In this document: positions 1 to 8,418 of the stretch, one piece after another
Numbering within the stretch: the first letter of the stretch is position 1
Layout of the letters: each line of letters starts with the position of its first letter
Source: Oscillospiraceae bacterium
GTDB lineage: Bacteria; Bacillota; Clostridia; UMGS1810
Reading direction: 5' to 3'
Length of the DNA stretch: 32,815 nt
Assembly: GCA_021629085.1 (NCBI GenBank)
Contig: JAJXRJ010000025.1
Location: forward strand, 1-32,815
Position numbers and translations under genes: made by a program
The notes under the pieces: generated by a model
Database searches by the model: none
Told to the model about the DNA's origin: nothing
Seen by the model: only the letters and a program-made list of their open reading frames with translations

Positions 1-65
1 TCAGCTGGGAGAGCATCTGCCTTACAAGCAGAGGGTCATAGGTTCGAGCCCTATATCGCCCACCA
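1..65 (+). tRNA. tRNA-Val (TAC), 5' end cut by the window
   Basis: The anticodon arm has the loop CTTACAA (anticodon TAC, valine) between TCTGC and GCAGA. The T arm has GGTTCGAGCCC. The 3' acceptor strand ATCGCCC (55-61), discriminator A62 and encoded CCA (63-65) are present. The matching 5' strand, expected to be GGGCGAT, and the start of the D arm lie before position 1. Confidence 0.95.
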
Positions 66-77
66 ATTTGCTGATTT

Positions 78-153
78 GCTGGTGTAGCTCAATTGGCAGA
101 GCAGCTGATTTGTAATCAGCAGGTTGCGGGTTCAAGTCCCATCACCAGCTCCA
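78..153 (+). tRNA. tRNA-Thr (TGT)
   Basis: A complete cloverleaf can be drawn. Acceptor GCTGGTG (78-84) pairs with CACCAGC (143-149). The anticodon loop TTTGTAA gives TGT (threonine, ACA codons) between GCTGA and TCAGC. The discriminator is T150 and CCA is encoded at 151-153. It lies 12 nt after tRNA-Val, as in a polycistronic tRNA transcript. Confidence 0.96.
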
Positions 154-168
154 TTTTTAATTTCACAG

Positions 169-253
169 GGGGAGGTTCCCGAGTGGCCAAAGGGGGCAGA
201 CTGTAAATCTGTTGCGTCTCGCTTCGGTGGTTCGAATCCACCCCTCCCCACCA
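169..253 (+). tRNA. tRNA-Tyr (GTA), class II with long variable arm
   Basis: Acceptor GGGGAGG (169-175) pairs with CCTCCCC (243-249). The anticodon loop CTGTAAA gives GTA (tyrosine). A variable stem, GCGTCTCGCTTCGGT, makes it the long class II form expected of bacterial tRNA-Tyr. The T arm has GGTTCGAATCC and CCA is encoded at 251-253. Confidence 0.96.
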
Positions 254-254
254 C

Positions 255-292
255 GCCGGAGCAAAGGAAAGCTTTGCTCCGGCTTATTTTTT
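255..292 (+). terminator. Rho-independent terminator of the tRNA cluster
   Basis: GCCGGAGCAAAG (255-266) pairs perfectly with CTTTGCTCCGGC (272-283), followed by TTATTTTTTGG. It begins 2 nt after the CCA of tRNA-Tyr, so it closes the tRNA transcript. Confidence 0.9.
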
Positions 293-320
293 GGCAAAAA
301 TCAGTCACCCGTTCCACACC

Positions 321-354
321 GCGGCAGGCCTTATGGCTTGCCGCTTTTCTTTCT
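321..354 (+). terminator. Second hairpin with T-rich tail
   Basis: GCGGCAGGCC (321-330) pairs with GGCTTGCCGC (335-344) with one G-T wobble and a TTAT loop, then TTTTCTTTCT. It is probably a backup terminator behind the tRNA operon. The rest of the 254-598 gap holds no convincing gene; 355-492 shows nothing I can name, and the marR promoter follows. Confidence 0.7.
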
Positions 355-492
355 AAACAATTTTGCCGAACACATGCGGGCTCCCGGCCTGAAAAATCGG
401 GCAGAAGCCCTGTTTTTATATTGCTGGATGTCCTCAAAAAATGCGCTGGAATCTGTGATATCCGTACAAATTTTTTCAAAAAAAATCGTGAA

Positions 493-539
493 AAATGATT
501 CAATTTGATATTGACAATCATTTCTGGTTATGTTAAAAT
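493..539 (+). promoter_or_regulatory. Sigma-A promoter of marR with overlapping inverted repeat
   Basis: A perfect -35 TTGACA (511-516) is followed after 17 nt by TAAAAT (534-539), preceded by TG at 531-532 (extended -10). An inverted repeat AAATGATT (493-500) / AATCATTT (516-523) straddles the -35, where a repressor would block polymerase. A smaller one, TTGTT (545-549) / AACAA (554-558), lies near the start of transcription. Autoregulation by the MarR protein encoded downstream is the simple reading, but is inferred. Confidence 0.8.
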
Positions 540-598
540 TTTGTTTGTTTCCGAACAATTAAATTTCGAATTGCCGACAGAGAGGAGGAAGGATTCAA

Positions 599-1024
599 AT
601 GGAAAAAGACTGTGGGATGTGGATTCACATCCTATCCTACAAACTTAAAAAACGCATGAATGCCGACATGCAAAGTCTGGGGCTCACGGGGATGCAGAGC
701 CGTATCATGCACTACATCCTTGTAAAATACGCCGATGGGCCAGTATTCCAGCGCGATGTGGAAAAATCCTTTGGTATGAGTCGTTCCACTGCTACCGGCA
801 TATTGCAGCTCATGGAAAAAAACGGCCTGATCCTGCGCAAAAGCGTGGCCAGCGATGCGCGCCTAAAAAGCCTGATCCCCACAAAGAAGACAGTGCAGCT
901 TGATGCACAGATCGGGGAGTCTCTCCGTCAGACCGAACAGCGGCTCACCCAAGGCCTGTCGAGCGCGCAGCTTGCACTGTTCCTAGAAACCGCAGCGCAC
1001 ATGTCTGCCAATCTGGACAGATAG
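599..1024 (+). CDS. MarR-family transcriptional regulator
   Basis: A 141-residue protein with the size and layout of MarR regulators. An N-terminal helix is followed by a winged helix-turn-helix at about residues 30-95. The recognition region reads SFGMSRSTATGILQLMEKNG, followed by a wing containing the family-typical basic turn SVASDARLKSLIPT (the usual D.R.K motif). The C-terminal helices (about 105-141) would form the dimer interface. The GAGGAGGA ribosome site at 582-589 supports the ATG at 599. It lies 91 bp upstream of, and in the same direction as, a two-gene ABC exporter; in Firmicutes this arrangement usually means the regulator represses the exporter and is relieved by a toxic ligand. 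The ligand cannot be read from sequence. Confidence 0.9.
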   Translation: MEKDCGMWIHILSYKLKKRMNADMQSLGLTGMQSRIMHYILVKYADGPVFQRDVEKSFGMSRSTATGILQLMEKNGLILRKSVASDARLKSLIPTKKTVQLDAQIGESLRQTEQRLTQGLSSAQLALFLETAAHMSANLDR

Positions 1025-1115
1025 CCGGCGCAGGCCTGTCTATTTTTTGTAACGATTTTCATGATGCACCGCACGTATGCGCGCCGGGTGTGTCAGGTTT
1101 GGAGGAATGTCAGAT

Positions 1116-2864
1116 ATGATAAAGACGCTTGCTCACAGCATTCGTGAGTACAAAAAAACAGCGATTCTGACGCCGCTTTTAGTTGTTGTCGAAGTGGTTT
1201 TGGAATGTATCATCCCATTCATTATTGCCAATCTGGTCAATGAGATGCAGGCCGGCTGCGGTATGGATGTCATTCTCCGCTATGGCGTCCAGCTGGTGAT
1301 TATGGCTGTTTTATCTTTGGTTTTCGGCGTTGCGGCCGGCAACACCTGTGCCACTGCATCCACAGGCTTTGCGAAAAATTTGCGCAAAGATATGTTTTAC
1401 CGCATCCAGGATTACTCCTTTGAGAATATCGATAAATTCTCGGTGTCCAGCCTGGTGACCCGTATGACCACCGACGTCGTGAATGTACAGATGTCCTTTA
1501 TGATGATCATCCGTGTGGCCATCCGCGGGCCGCTGATGCTGATTTTTTCGTTTATCATGGGCTTTGCTATGGGCGGACGCCTGGCTATGATTTTCCTGGT
1601 TACCATCCCGCTGCTGAGCATCGGGCTCATCCTGGTGATCCGTGCGGCCACTCCCATTTTCCGCCGGGTATTCCGCAAATATGATGCCCTGAACGACTCG
1701 GTGCAGGAGAACGTACAGGCCATGCGCGTAGTAAAGAGCTATGTGCGCGAGAAGTACGAGAAAAAGAAATTTACCGCTGCAGCCGAAGATGTCTGTAAGG
1801 ATTTCACCCGCGCCGAGCGCATTATGGCGCTCAATAACCCCATGATGCAGTTCTGCGTGTACGCGGGTATGGCGTTTGTGCTGTCCTTTGGTTCTTATGC
1901 GGTCATCACCAGCCAGGGCATGGAAATCGCCGTAGGCCAGATGTCCGCCATCCTTACTTACAGCTTCCAGATCCTCATGAGCCTGATGATGCTGTCCATG
2001 GTGTTCGTGATGATCACCATGTCAATGGAATCAGCCGAACGGATTGTGGAAGTCCTGACAGAGAAGAGCAATCTGACCAGCCCTGAAAATGCTGTCACTG
2101 AGGTGAAAGACGGCTCTGTTGATTTTGACAATGTCAGCTTTAAGTATTCCCAAAAGGCCGAACGCATGGCGCTGGCGGATGTCAATCTGCACATTAAGTC
2201 CGGCGAACTCATTGGCATCCTTGGCGGAACGGGATCGTCCAAATCCACGCTGGTGCAGCTGATTGCCCGCCTGTACGACGTTACCGAAGGCTGCGTCAAG
2301 GTGGGGGGCGTAGATGTGCGCAAGTACGATCTGGACGCGCTGCGCAACAATGTAGCGGTCGTGCTGCAAAAAAATGTGCTGTTTTCCGGCACCATCAAAG
2401 ACAACCTGCGCTGGGGGAACCCGGATGCAACCGACGAAGAGATGCTGGATGCCTGCAAATTGGCACAGGCCGACGAGTTTATCCAGCAGTTCCCAGACAA
2501 ATATGACACGTGGATTGAGCAGGGCGGCGCCAACGTCTCCGGCGGCCAGAAGCAGCGCTTGTGTATTGCGCGGGCTTTGTTAAAAAAGCCCAAGGTGCTG
2601 ATCCTCGACGATTCCACCAGCGCTGTGGACACGCGGACAGATGCGCTAATCCGTCAGGGCTTGCGCGAATTTATCCCCGAAACCACAAAGATTATTATTG
2701 CGCAGCGTGTGGCTTCTGTGCAGGACGCTGACCGCATCCTCGTGATGGACGGCGGGCGCATCAGCGCCATTGGCAACCACGACGAATTGATGAAGAAAAG
2801 CGAAATCTATCGCGAGGTATATACTTCCCAGAACAAGGCAGGCGATCAAGATGACGAAAAATAA
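1116..2864 (+). CDS. ABC exporter half-transporter, subunit A (degenerate ATP site)
   Basis: A 582-residue type-IV ABC half-transporter: six-helix membrane domain (about residues 15-310) fused to an ATPase domain (about 335-575). Motifs are Walker A GGTGSSKST (370-378), signature VSGGQ (474), Walker B VLILDDSTS (494-502) and a switch position Q (about 530, IIIAQR). The catalytic Glu after Walker B is Asp and the switch His is Gln, so its own Walker site should be weak or inactive while its signature is canonical. The frame is open from 1077, but GGAGG at 1101-1105 best fits the ATG at 1116. The last 14 nt overlap subunit B. Heterodimers with one degenerate site (TM287/288, BmrCD type) are known drug or lipid exporters; the substrate here is unknown. 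Confidence 0.93.
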   Translation: MIKTLAHSIREYKKTAILTPLLVVVEVVLECIIPFIIANLVNEMQAGCGMDVILRYGVQLVIMAVLSLVFGVAAGNTCATASTGFAKNLRKDMFYRIQDYSFENIDKFSVSSLVTRMTTDVVNVQMSFMMIIRVAIRGPLMLIFSFIMGFAMGGRLAMIFLVTIPLLSIGLILVIRAATPIFRRVFRKYDALNDSVQENVQAMRVVKSYVREKYEKKKFTAAAEDVCKDFTRAERIMALNNPMMQFCVYAGMAFVLSFGSYAVITSQGMEIAVGQMSAILTYSFQILMSLMMLSMVFVMITMSMESAERIVEVLTEKSNLTSPENAVTEVKDGSVDFDNVSFKYSQKAERMALADVNLHIKSGELIGILGGTGSSKSTLVQLIARLYDVTEGCVKVGGVDVRKYDLDALRNNVAVVLQKNVLFSGTIKDNLRWGNPDATDEEMLDACKLAQADEFIQQFPDKYDTWIEQGGANVSGGQKQRLCIARALLKKPKVLILDDSTSAVDTRTDALIRQGLREFIPETTKIIIAQRVASVQDADRILVMDGGRISAIGNHDELMKKSEIYREVYTSQNKAGDQDDEK

Positions 2865-4782
2865 AACCAATCCCACCCCCACCACGACGGCGCGGGGCCA
2901 GCGCGCGCCCAAGGGCGTTCTGCGCCGTCTGCTGCGCACGCTGTTTGAGTTCTATCCGGTTCTGCTCCCCGTCACCATGGTGTGTATCCTTATCAACGCC
3001 GTCGTCAGCGCTATCCCGGCTGTGTTTATGCAAAATGTCATTGCCGTTGTGGATGCAAGCTACAAGAGCGGCGACTGGGCGTCCGTGTCCGGGCGTATCT
3101 TAACTTACGTGGCCATTTTAGTTGTGATGTACATCATCAGCCTCATTGCCGGCGCGTTCTATACCCAGATGATGGCCATCATTACACAGGGTTCTTTAAA
3201 AAAGCTACGTGAGAAAATGTTCAGCCACATGCAGGACCTGCCCATCAAATACTTTGATACCAATGGCCATGGCGACATCATGAGCTATTACACCAACGAC
3301 GTGGATACCCTGCGCCAGCTCATCAGCCAGAGCCTTCCGCAGATGACCATCTCGGGCATTACGCTTTTCATCGTATTCTGCATTATGATATACTACAGTG
3401 TGATCCTTGCACTGCTGGTGGTTGTGGGGGTTATTTGCATGGTGTCTGCAGCCCGCGCGATTACCAACCGTTCGTCCAAATTCTTCCTGCGCCAGCAGGT
3501 CACGCTGGCCAAGGCCGAGGCCTTCATGGAAGAGATGATGACCGGCCAGAAGGTGATCAAGGTGTTCTGCCATGAAAAGGGCGCCAAGGCCGACTTTGAC
3601 AAAGTGAACGGCGAGATTTTCTTTAATGCCCGCAACGGCAACCGCTTTGCCAACATCCTGATGCCGCTTTTGGGCAACATCGGCAATGTGATGTATGTTA
3701 TAGTGGCCCTGGTGGGCGGTGCGCTGCTGCTTTCAGACGTGCCAAATATCAGTATTTCCGGAATGGCGTTCAGCATCAGCATTGTGGTGCCGTTCCTCAA
3801 TATGACAAAGCAGTTCGCCGGTGCGATCGGGCAGGTATCCAACCAGATCAACATGGTAATTATGGGCCTTGCGGGCGCACACCGCATCTTTGCCCTGTTA
3901 GATGAGCAGCCCGAGGCCGACGACGGGTATGTCACTTTGGTAAATGCCAGGGAGAATTCCGACGGCAGCATAAGCGAGTGCGAGGAGCGCACCAATGTCT
4001 GGGCCTGGAAGCATCCGCACCACGACGGCACCATCACCTACACCCGCCTGCAGGGCGATGTGCGTTTCTATAATGTCAACTTCGGCTACACACCGCAAAA
4101 AACCGTGCTGCACGACATCTCCCTGTACGCCAAGCCCGGGCAAAAAGTGGCCTTTGTCGGCTCTACCGGCGCGGGCAAAACCACCATTACAAACCTCATC
4201 AACCGCTTTTACGACATCAGCGACGGCAAGATCCGTTATGACGGCATCAATATCAACAAGATCAAAAAAGCGGATTTGCGCCGCAGCTTAGGCATTGTAT
4301 TGCAGGACACCAACCTCTTCACCGGCACGGTGATGGAAAACATCCGCTATGGCAATCTGGATGCGTGTGACGAGGAGTGTATTGCGGCGGCACAGCTCGC
4401 CGGCGCCGACGACTTTATCCGCCGCCTGCCCGAGGGCTACAACACCATGCTGACGGGCAACGGCGCAAACCTCAGCCAGGGCCAGCGCCAGCTGCTTGCC
4501 ATTGCGCGCGCTGCTGTGGCCGACCCGCCCGTTATGATCCTGGACGAGGCGACCAGTTCGATTGACACGCGTACCGAGGCCATTGTGCAGCAAGGGATGG
4601 ACGCGCTGATGACCGGGCGCACGGTGTTTGTCATTGCGCACCGCCTCTCCACCGTCCAGAACGCCAATGCCATTATGGTATTGGATCACGGCCGTATCAT
4701 CGAGCGCGGCACGCATGAGGACCTCCTCAAGCTCAAAGGCACATATTATCAGCTATACACGGGCGCGCTGGAGCTGGATTAA
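2851..4782 (+). CDS. ABC exporter half-transporter, subunit B (catalytic ATP site)
   Basis: A 643-residue partner of the preceding gene. Its start lies inside the 3' end of subunit A, which suggests translational coupling. A six-helix membrane domain spans about residues 25-345. The ATPase domain has a consensus Walker A GSTGAGKTT (437-445), signature LSQGQ (541), Walker B MILDEATS with catalytic Glu (about 566) and switch His in VIAHRLS (597). The signature has Q for the second G (LSQGQ), complementing the degenerate Walker motifs of subunit A. The consensus site would be this Walker A/B plus the signature of subunit A. An extra charged stretch (about 352-400) sits between the membrane and ATPase domains. 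Confidence 0.93.
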   Translation: MTKNKTNPTPTTTARGQRAPKGVLRRLLRTLFEFYPVLLPVTMVCILINAVVSAIPAVFMQNVIAVVDASYKSGDWASVSGRILTYVAILVVMYIISLIAGAFYTQMMAIITQGSLKKLREKMFSHMQDLPIKYFDTNGHGDIMSYYTNDVDTLRQLISQSLPQMTISGITLFIVFCIMIYYSVILALLVVVGVICMVSAARAITNRSSKFFLRQQVTLAKAEAFMEEMMTGQKVIKVFCHEKGAKADFDKVNGEIFFNARNGNRFANILMPLLGNIGNVMYVIVALVGGALLLSDVPNISISGMAFSISIVVPFLNMTKQFAGAIGQVSNQINMVIMGLAGAHRIFALLDEQPEADDGYVTLVNARENSDGSISECEERTNVWAWKHPHHDGTITYTRLQGDVRFYNVNFGYTPQKTVLHDISLYAKPGQKVAFVGSTGAGKTTITNLINRFYDISDGKIRYDGININKIKKADLRRSLGIVLQDTNLFTGTVMENIRYGNLDACDEECIAAAQLAGADDFIRRLPEGYNTMLTGNGANLSQGQRQLLAIARAAVADPPVMILDEATSSIDTRTEAIVQQGMDALMTGRTVFVIAHRLSTVQNANAIMVLDHGRIIERGTHEDLLKLKGTYYQLYTGALELD

Positions 4783-4813
4783 TCCACCCCCGCGCCAAAC
4801 TGCAGGCAAAAGC

Positions 4814-4858
4814 AATCCCGGGCTGCGTCCTTTCTAAAAAGGCCAAACCCGGGATTTT
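4814..4858 (+). terminator. Terminator of the ABC operon
   Basis: AATCCCGGG (4814-4822) pairs with CCCGGGATT (4848-4856) around a loop holding a small CCTTT/AAAGG stem; a short TTTT tail follows. It lies 31 nt after the exporter stop codon. Confidence 0.65.
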
Positions 4859-4861
4859 CAT

Positions 4862-4907
4862 ATATATAAAAAACCACCTCCTATGGTTTTTCCCATAGGA
4901 GATGGTT
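4862..4907 (-). terminator. Terminator of the xylanase gene
   Basis: AACCACCTCCTATGG (4872-4886) pairs, with one mismatch, with CCATAGGAGATGGTT (4893-4907). On the minus strand the stem is followed by TTTTTTATATATA. It lies about 40 nt beyond the xylanase stop codon, between two convergent genes. Confidence 0.85.
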
Positions 4908-4944
4908 TGCGCTTCCGCAATTGGCAAATTGTGCGGGAAGGCTT

Positions 4945-7299
4945 TTAGTCCAGCGTAATCACAAGGGTGTGGTCGCTGTCTTTATAAAATTTCGCTTCTG
5001 CCGTTTTGGTTTGGCCGTTGGCAGTGACGGTGATATCATAATCACCGAAGAAGCCGCGGAACGCATAGCTGCCGTCTGCACCGGTGGCGCCGCTTTCCCG
5101 CGTCCACCACTTGTTGTAAACCAAATCTTCAAATTCCTTGCCCGATTCCTTCATAGTCCAGTCTTTGTTAAACAACGGCGCATCGCCGGTGTTGGAATCC
5201 CAGAACCCCCACATGGTAAGGCCCACCACCGAAGGATGGCTGTAAATGGCAATTAAAATATCGCGGGTGAAGTTGGCCTGCAAATTGCGGTTCATACGGC
5301 TGCCCTGCAGCTTCACGTCAAATTCTGTAATTTTGATTTCCTTGCCATACTGTGCAAGCGCATCCAGCATTTCGTAGAAAATCATGGGGTTTTTGGGGTT
5401 GCCCTGATGCCCCTGTACGCCTATGCCGTCATAGTCCAAATTGGTTTCCTTTGCCCAGTCTAAGATTGGGATAAATTCCCGGTAGTTAAACGAATCAATG
5501 CCGGACAGGCCGCATTCGGTCATGTAGAGCTTGGCATCCGGCGCCACCTGCCGGGTGGTGTTAAACAGGTCGTGCAGGAAATCATAATTCCCAAAATGCG
5601 GCAGGATGATGGAATCTAACCGGGTGATTTCGTTGGTCACGTCCCATTCGGTCATACGGCCGGCGAAATTGCCCGCTTCCTCTTTGATATGGTCCAGCAC
5701 CCGCGCTTTGATTTTGTCGTCCTCACCGTTGGCAATGTACTGCGGGATATCGGCCGGGATGCGCGAGTTGTTGGGCTCGTATGCCGTATCCCAGAACAGG
5801 CAGTGCCCGCGGAAATAGCGGATGCCGTTTGCCATAGACCAATCTACAATTTTATTTGCCGTTTCCGGGTCGGCGTCATAATAGTTCCATTTGTGAATGG
5901 TTTCCGCGACGCCGGAGTTGAAATATTTCACATAGTTTTCGCGGTACTTTTGCGAATCTTCCCCTTCCTGCACCAGTCTGGGCCCAATGGCAGTGCCCCA
6001 CTCAAATTCGCTCTCATACATGTCCGCTTTGATTTGCGCATCCGGCACAACGTTGCCGGCCGCATCTTGTACAATGATGTTAAAATCGCCTTTCCTGTGC
6101 TGTTCAATGCGTGCCAGCGCGTCTTTGCGCCACTGTGCATCCTCTTCCATGCCTTCATAATAGGCCGAATCGGGCATGTCCTCCTGGGTGTATTTGCTGC
6201 CATAGTTAATGAGCTGATAGCCGCCCACTTCCACCACCTGTTTTTCCAGCGCCGGGCGGATGTGATAGCGCAACGGTTTTTGGGAAACCTTGGCATTTGC
6301 TACAAATGGGATGTAGGTTTTTTGCCACTCATTTTTTACTTCCACCGTGTTTTTCACCGCGGCGGTGTAGGAATTGCTTTCGGTTTCCTGCACAGCAAAG
6401 CACACTCTGCCGTCGCCGGTGTCATTGCTGCCGCCCGAAATCAGCCGGGTGTACACCACCATCAGCACAATATCGCCATCTGCAAACTGCTGGTCGTTTT
6501 TCAGCTCCAGCGCACAGGCGTAATCATGGTCCGGCACATCGGTTACCGTAAAGCGCAGCGCATCGCTAAACGGCATGCCTTCCACGCTCACTTTTTCCAC
6601 GGTTGCCGCATTTTTGGTGTTGCCCGACATCCCCTCTACCGTATAAAAGTCCTCCTGCGTCACCATTACTGTGCCGCCTGAAAGCTTTTCAAACGCTTCG
6701 TCCGGGTCACCCGGCATGTCGTAGAAAATCAGGTCGTCTAACGCCGCGCTTTTTTCAAATTCCGTCGGGATAGGCCGCCGCCGGCTCGCGCCCGGGATGT
6801 TTGGGATTTCGCTCAACGGCGGTGTGTTTGCCGGTGTAATCCCCTCTTCAATGACCTTGGGGAGCTGCGCTATATACGGCACATTGATGATGACCTTTTG
6901 CAGCGTGTCATTCCACCGGACTTCCGTACCCAGTGATTCTGAAATAAAGCGGACCGGCACCATGGTGCGGTCGTTTACCAGCTGGGCAGGCACGTCCAGC
7001 ACCGTGGCCGCGCCGTCCACCGTGGCATTGGTGTCGCCAATGGTGAGGGTAATGGTTTTCCCGTCTTTGACGCCGGTTACCGTTTGCGTGGCGTCGTCCC
7101 AGGTGACATCTGCGCCCAGGGCTTCAAAGATGCCGCGCATGGGAACCAGCACCCGGTCGTTTACCATCACAGGCATCTGGTCGTAACTTTGCGTAACACC
7201 GTTGATGACAACGCTGATGCCGTCCTGTGCAAATGCAGGCACAACAGGGAATGCAAGTGCAAGCGTGAAGCACAACAACAGGGATACAACTTTTTTCAT
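4945..7299 (-). CDS. Secreted GH10 endo-1,4-beta-xylanase with N-terminal stalk and carbohydrate-binding regions
   Basis: A 784-residue secreted enzyme. A signal peptide (1 to about 24, ending PAFA) is followed by a copper-amine-oxidase-N-like stalk (about 27-140: LVPMRGIFEALGADVTWD, then MVPVRFISESLG). Next is a beta-rich region (about 185-380) resembling a xylanase-linked carbohydrate-binding module, then the GH10 barrel (about 400-735). The acid/base Glu is in WDVTNE (about 557) and the nucleophile Glu in ITEFDV (about 659). A C-terminal beta-sandwich (about 740-784) resembles carboxypeptidase-regulatory-like domains. It should cut beta-1,4-xylan outside the cell. AGGAGG at 7306-7311 fits the ATG at 7299; an in-frame TTG at 7305 is too close to it. 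It is divergent from an AraC regulator. Confidence 0.92.
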   Translation of the reverse strand: MKKVVSLLLCFTLALAFPVVPAFAQDGISVVINGVTQSYDQMPVMVNDRVLVPMRGIFEALGADVTWDDATQTVTGVKDGKTITLTIGDTNATVDGAATVLDVPAQLVNDRTMVPVRFISESLGTEVRWNDTLQKVIINVPYIAQLPKVIEEGITPANTPPLSEIPNIPGASRRRPIPTEFEKSAALDDLIFYDMPGDPDEAFEKLSGGTVMVTQEDFYTVEGMSGNTKNAATVEKVSVEGMPFSDALRFTVTDVPDHDYACALELKNDQQFADGDIVLMVVYTRLISGGSNDTGDGRVCFAVQETESNSYTAAVKNTVEVKNEWQKTYIPFVANAKVSQKPLRYHIRPALEKQVVEVGGYQLINYGSKYTQEDMPDSAYYEGMEEDAQWRKDALARIEQHRKGDFNIIVQDAAGNVVPDAQIKADMYESEFEWGTAIGPRLVQEGEDSQKYRENYVKYFNSGVAETIHKWNYYDADPETANKIVDWSMANGIRYFRGHCLFWDTAYEPNNSRIPADIPQYIANGEDDKIKARVLDHIKEEAGNFAGRMTEWDVTNEITRLDSIILPHFGNYDFLHDLFNTTRQVAPDAKLYMTECGLSGIDSFNYREFIPILDWAKETNLDYDGIGVQGHQGNPKNPMIFYEMLDALAQYGKEIKITEFDVKLQGSRMNRNLQANFTRDILIAIYSHPSVVGLTMWGFWDSNTGDAPLFNKDWTMKESGKEFEDLVYNKWWTRESGATGADGSYAFRGFFGDYDITVTANGQTKTAEAKFYKDSDHTLVITLD

Positions 7300-7337
7300 A
7301 GCCAACCTCCTAAATATGTAAATTTCCAGTTAATAAA

Positions 7338-7366
7338 ATTATAGCATAGCTGCAAGCAAATGAAAA
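7338..7366 (-). promoter_or_regulatory. Promoter of the xylanase gene
   Basis: On the minus strand a consensus TATAAT -10 (7343-7338) lies 17 nt after TTTTCA (7366-7361). The weak -35 suits an activator-dependent promoter; the inverted repeat at 7386-7424 is just upstream of it. Confidence 0.6.
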
Positions 7367-7385
7367 TGGCGGCAAATCCATTTTT

Positions 7386-7424
7386 ATGTCAATTTGTGCA
7401 CTTGCGTGTATTACTAATTGACAT
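7386..7424. promoter_or_regulatory. 9-bp inverted repeat shared by the xylanase and AraC promoters
   Basis: ATGTCAATT (7386-7394) is the exact reverse complement of AATTGACAT (7416-7424). The right arm contains the -35 of the araC promoter; the left arm is 20 bp upstream of the xylanase -35. The geometry suits an operator where the AraC protein represses itself and activates the xylanase. Binding is inferred. Confidence 0.5.
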
Positions 7425-7446
7425 TTTTAATCCGCTGCGCTATACT
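7418..7446 (+). promoter_or_regulatory. Consensus promoter of the AraC gene; decides its start codon
   Basis: TTGACA (7418-7423), 17 nt, TATACT (7441-7446). Transcription should begin near 7453, downstream of the ATG at 7449, so translation must start later, at GTG 7470 behind GGGAGG (7456-7461). Confidence 0.8.
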
Positions 7447-7469
7447 AAATGAAAAGGGAGGCGGGAGAT

Positions 7470-8324
7470 GTGCTGTATCAGTGGAAAACGGACGCCGGCG
7501 ACAACCGTTCCTTTCAAAATGCCGTATTTCATCGTTTGGACATTTTGCTGTCCACCAGCAGCCAAACGAGGAAACCGGCCGATTGGACCGAGGACAAGCG
7601 CTACACACAGTATGTGATTTGGGCGGTCATCGGCGGCGAAATTGATTTGACCTATAAAAACAAGCGCTACCGGCTAAACGGCGGCGACCTGTTTTTCTTT
7701 TTCCCCGGGGAGCGGTTTGTGGCAAAGGCCGCGTCGGACGGCGTGCATTTTTATTATACGCATTTTTTGGTGCACACCGAAACCGGCGGCAATACCGCAT
7801 TGTTATCCGACCTTGCCATTGACGGCCGAATGCAGCAGGCGGACTGTGCACGCGAGGTGCAGCTTTTTATGGAGCAGGCGGACGCGCGGGCCAGCGACCT
7901 GCCGTTTTGCTACATGGGCGCCAAAGGGGCGGTGATGCTGCTTTTAACGGCGATTGTGCGCCACTATGCAGCGGCGGGAAAGATTTTGGATGACACGCAG
8001 CCGGCCGACATTGTGCAGCAGGCGCGCTACATCCGGCTGACAGAGTTTATTGAAGCCCATCTGTTTGAAAAAATTACCATCAAAGACCTTGCCGCGCTGG
8101 TGCATATGAGCGAGAAATATGTGATTAAATATTTCCATAAGCGCATTGGCATCTCCCCCTATGCCTATATCCGCCAGCGGCGGATGGAATATGCTGCAAA
8201 CGCACTCTTAAGCGGGACACACACCATTAAAGAGCTGGCCGACCAGCTGGGCTACAGTGACCAGTTTGCGTTTTCCCGCGCGTTTAAAAAATATTTTGGC
8301 ACACCGCCGTCAAAAATTTTATAG
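7470..8324 (+). CDS. AraC-family transcriptional regulator next to the xylanase
   Basis: 284 residues from GTG 7470. An N-terminal cupin-like sensing half (about 1-150: NGGDLFFFFPGERF, GVHFYYTHFLV) is followed by two helix-turn-helix motifs at the C-terminus (about 185-284). The first is in IKDLAALVHMSEKYVIKYFHKRIG. The second is in IKELADQLGYSDQFAFSRAFKKYFG and ends with the family-typical GTPPSK. The frame extends up to an ATG at 7449, but that codon lies upstream of the predicted transcription start. Divergence from the xylanase suggests control of xylan use, perhaps with a xylo-oligosaccharide or related sugar as inducer. That role is inferred from position. Confidence 0.9.
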   Translation: MLYQWKTDAGDNRSFQNAVFHRLDILLSTSSQTRKPADWTEDKRYTQYVIWAVIGGEIDLTYKNKRYRLNGGDLFFFFPGERFVAKAASDGVHFYYTHFLVHTETGGNTALLSDLAIDGRMQQADCAREVQLFMEQADARASDLPFCYMGAKGAVMLLLTAIVRHYAAAGKILDDTQPADIVQQARYIRLTEFIEAHLFEKITIKDLAALVHMSEKYVIKYFHKRIGISPYAYIRQRRMEYAANALLSGTHTIKELADQLGYSDQFAFSRAFKKYFGTPPSKIL

Positions 8325-8350
8325 CCAAAAAACCAATTATTTTATCACGC

Positions 8351-8381
8351 AAAAAAGAGCACATCCATTGTGCCCTTTTTT
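8351..8381 (+). terminator. Terminator after the AraC gene
   Basis: AAAAAAGAGCACA (8351-8363) pairs with TGTGCCCTTTTTT (8369-8381) with one mismatch. The paired A and T runs make it usable on either strand. Confidence 0.8.
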
Positions 8382-8418
8382 GCATGTGCAGCGCATTTTT
8401 ATCTTTCGCTGTTATCAT

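Noticed and set aside
5689..6681. Long plus-strand open frame (330 codons)
   Set aside because: It is antisense to the xylanase, has no ribosome site and no recognisable domain; the minus-strand frame has signal peptide and GH10 catalytic motifs.
7449..7469. ATG at 7449 as AraC start
   Set aside because: It falls before the predicted transcription start (near 7453); GTG 7470 has GGGAGG eight nt upstream.
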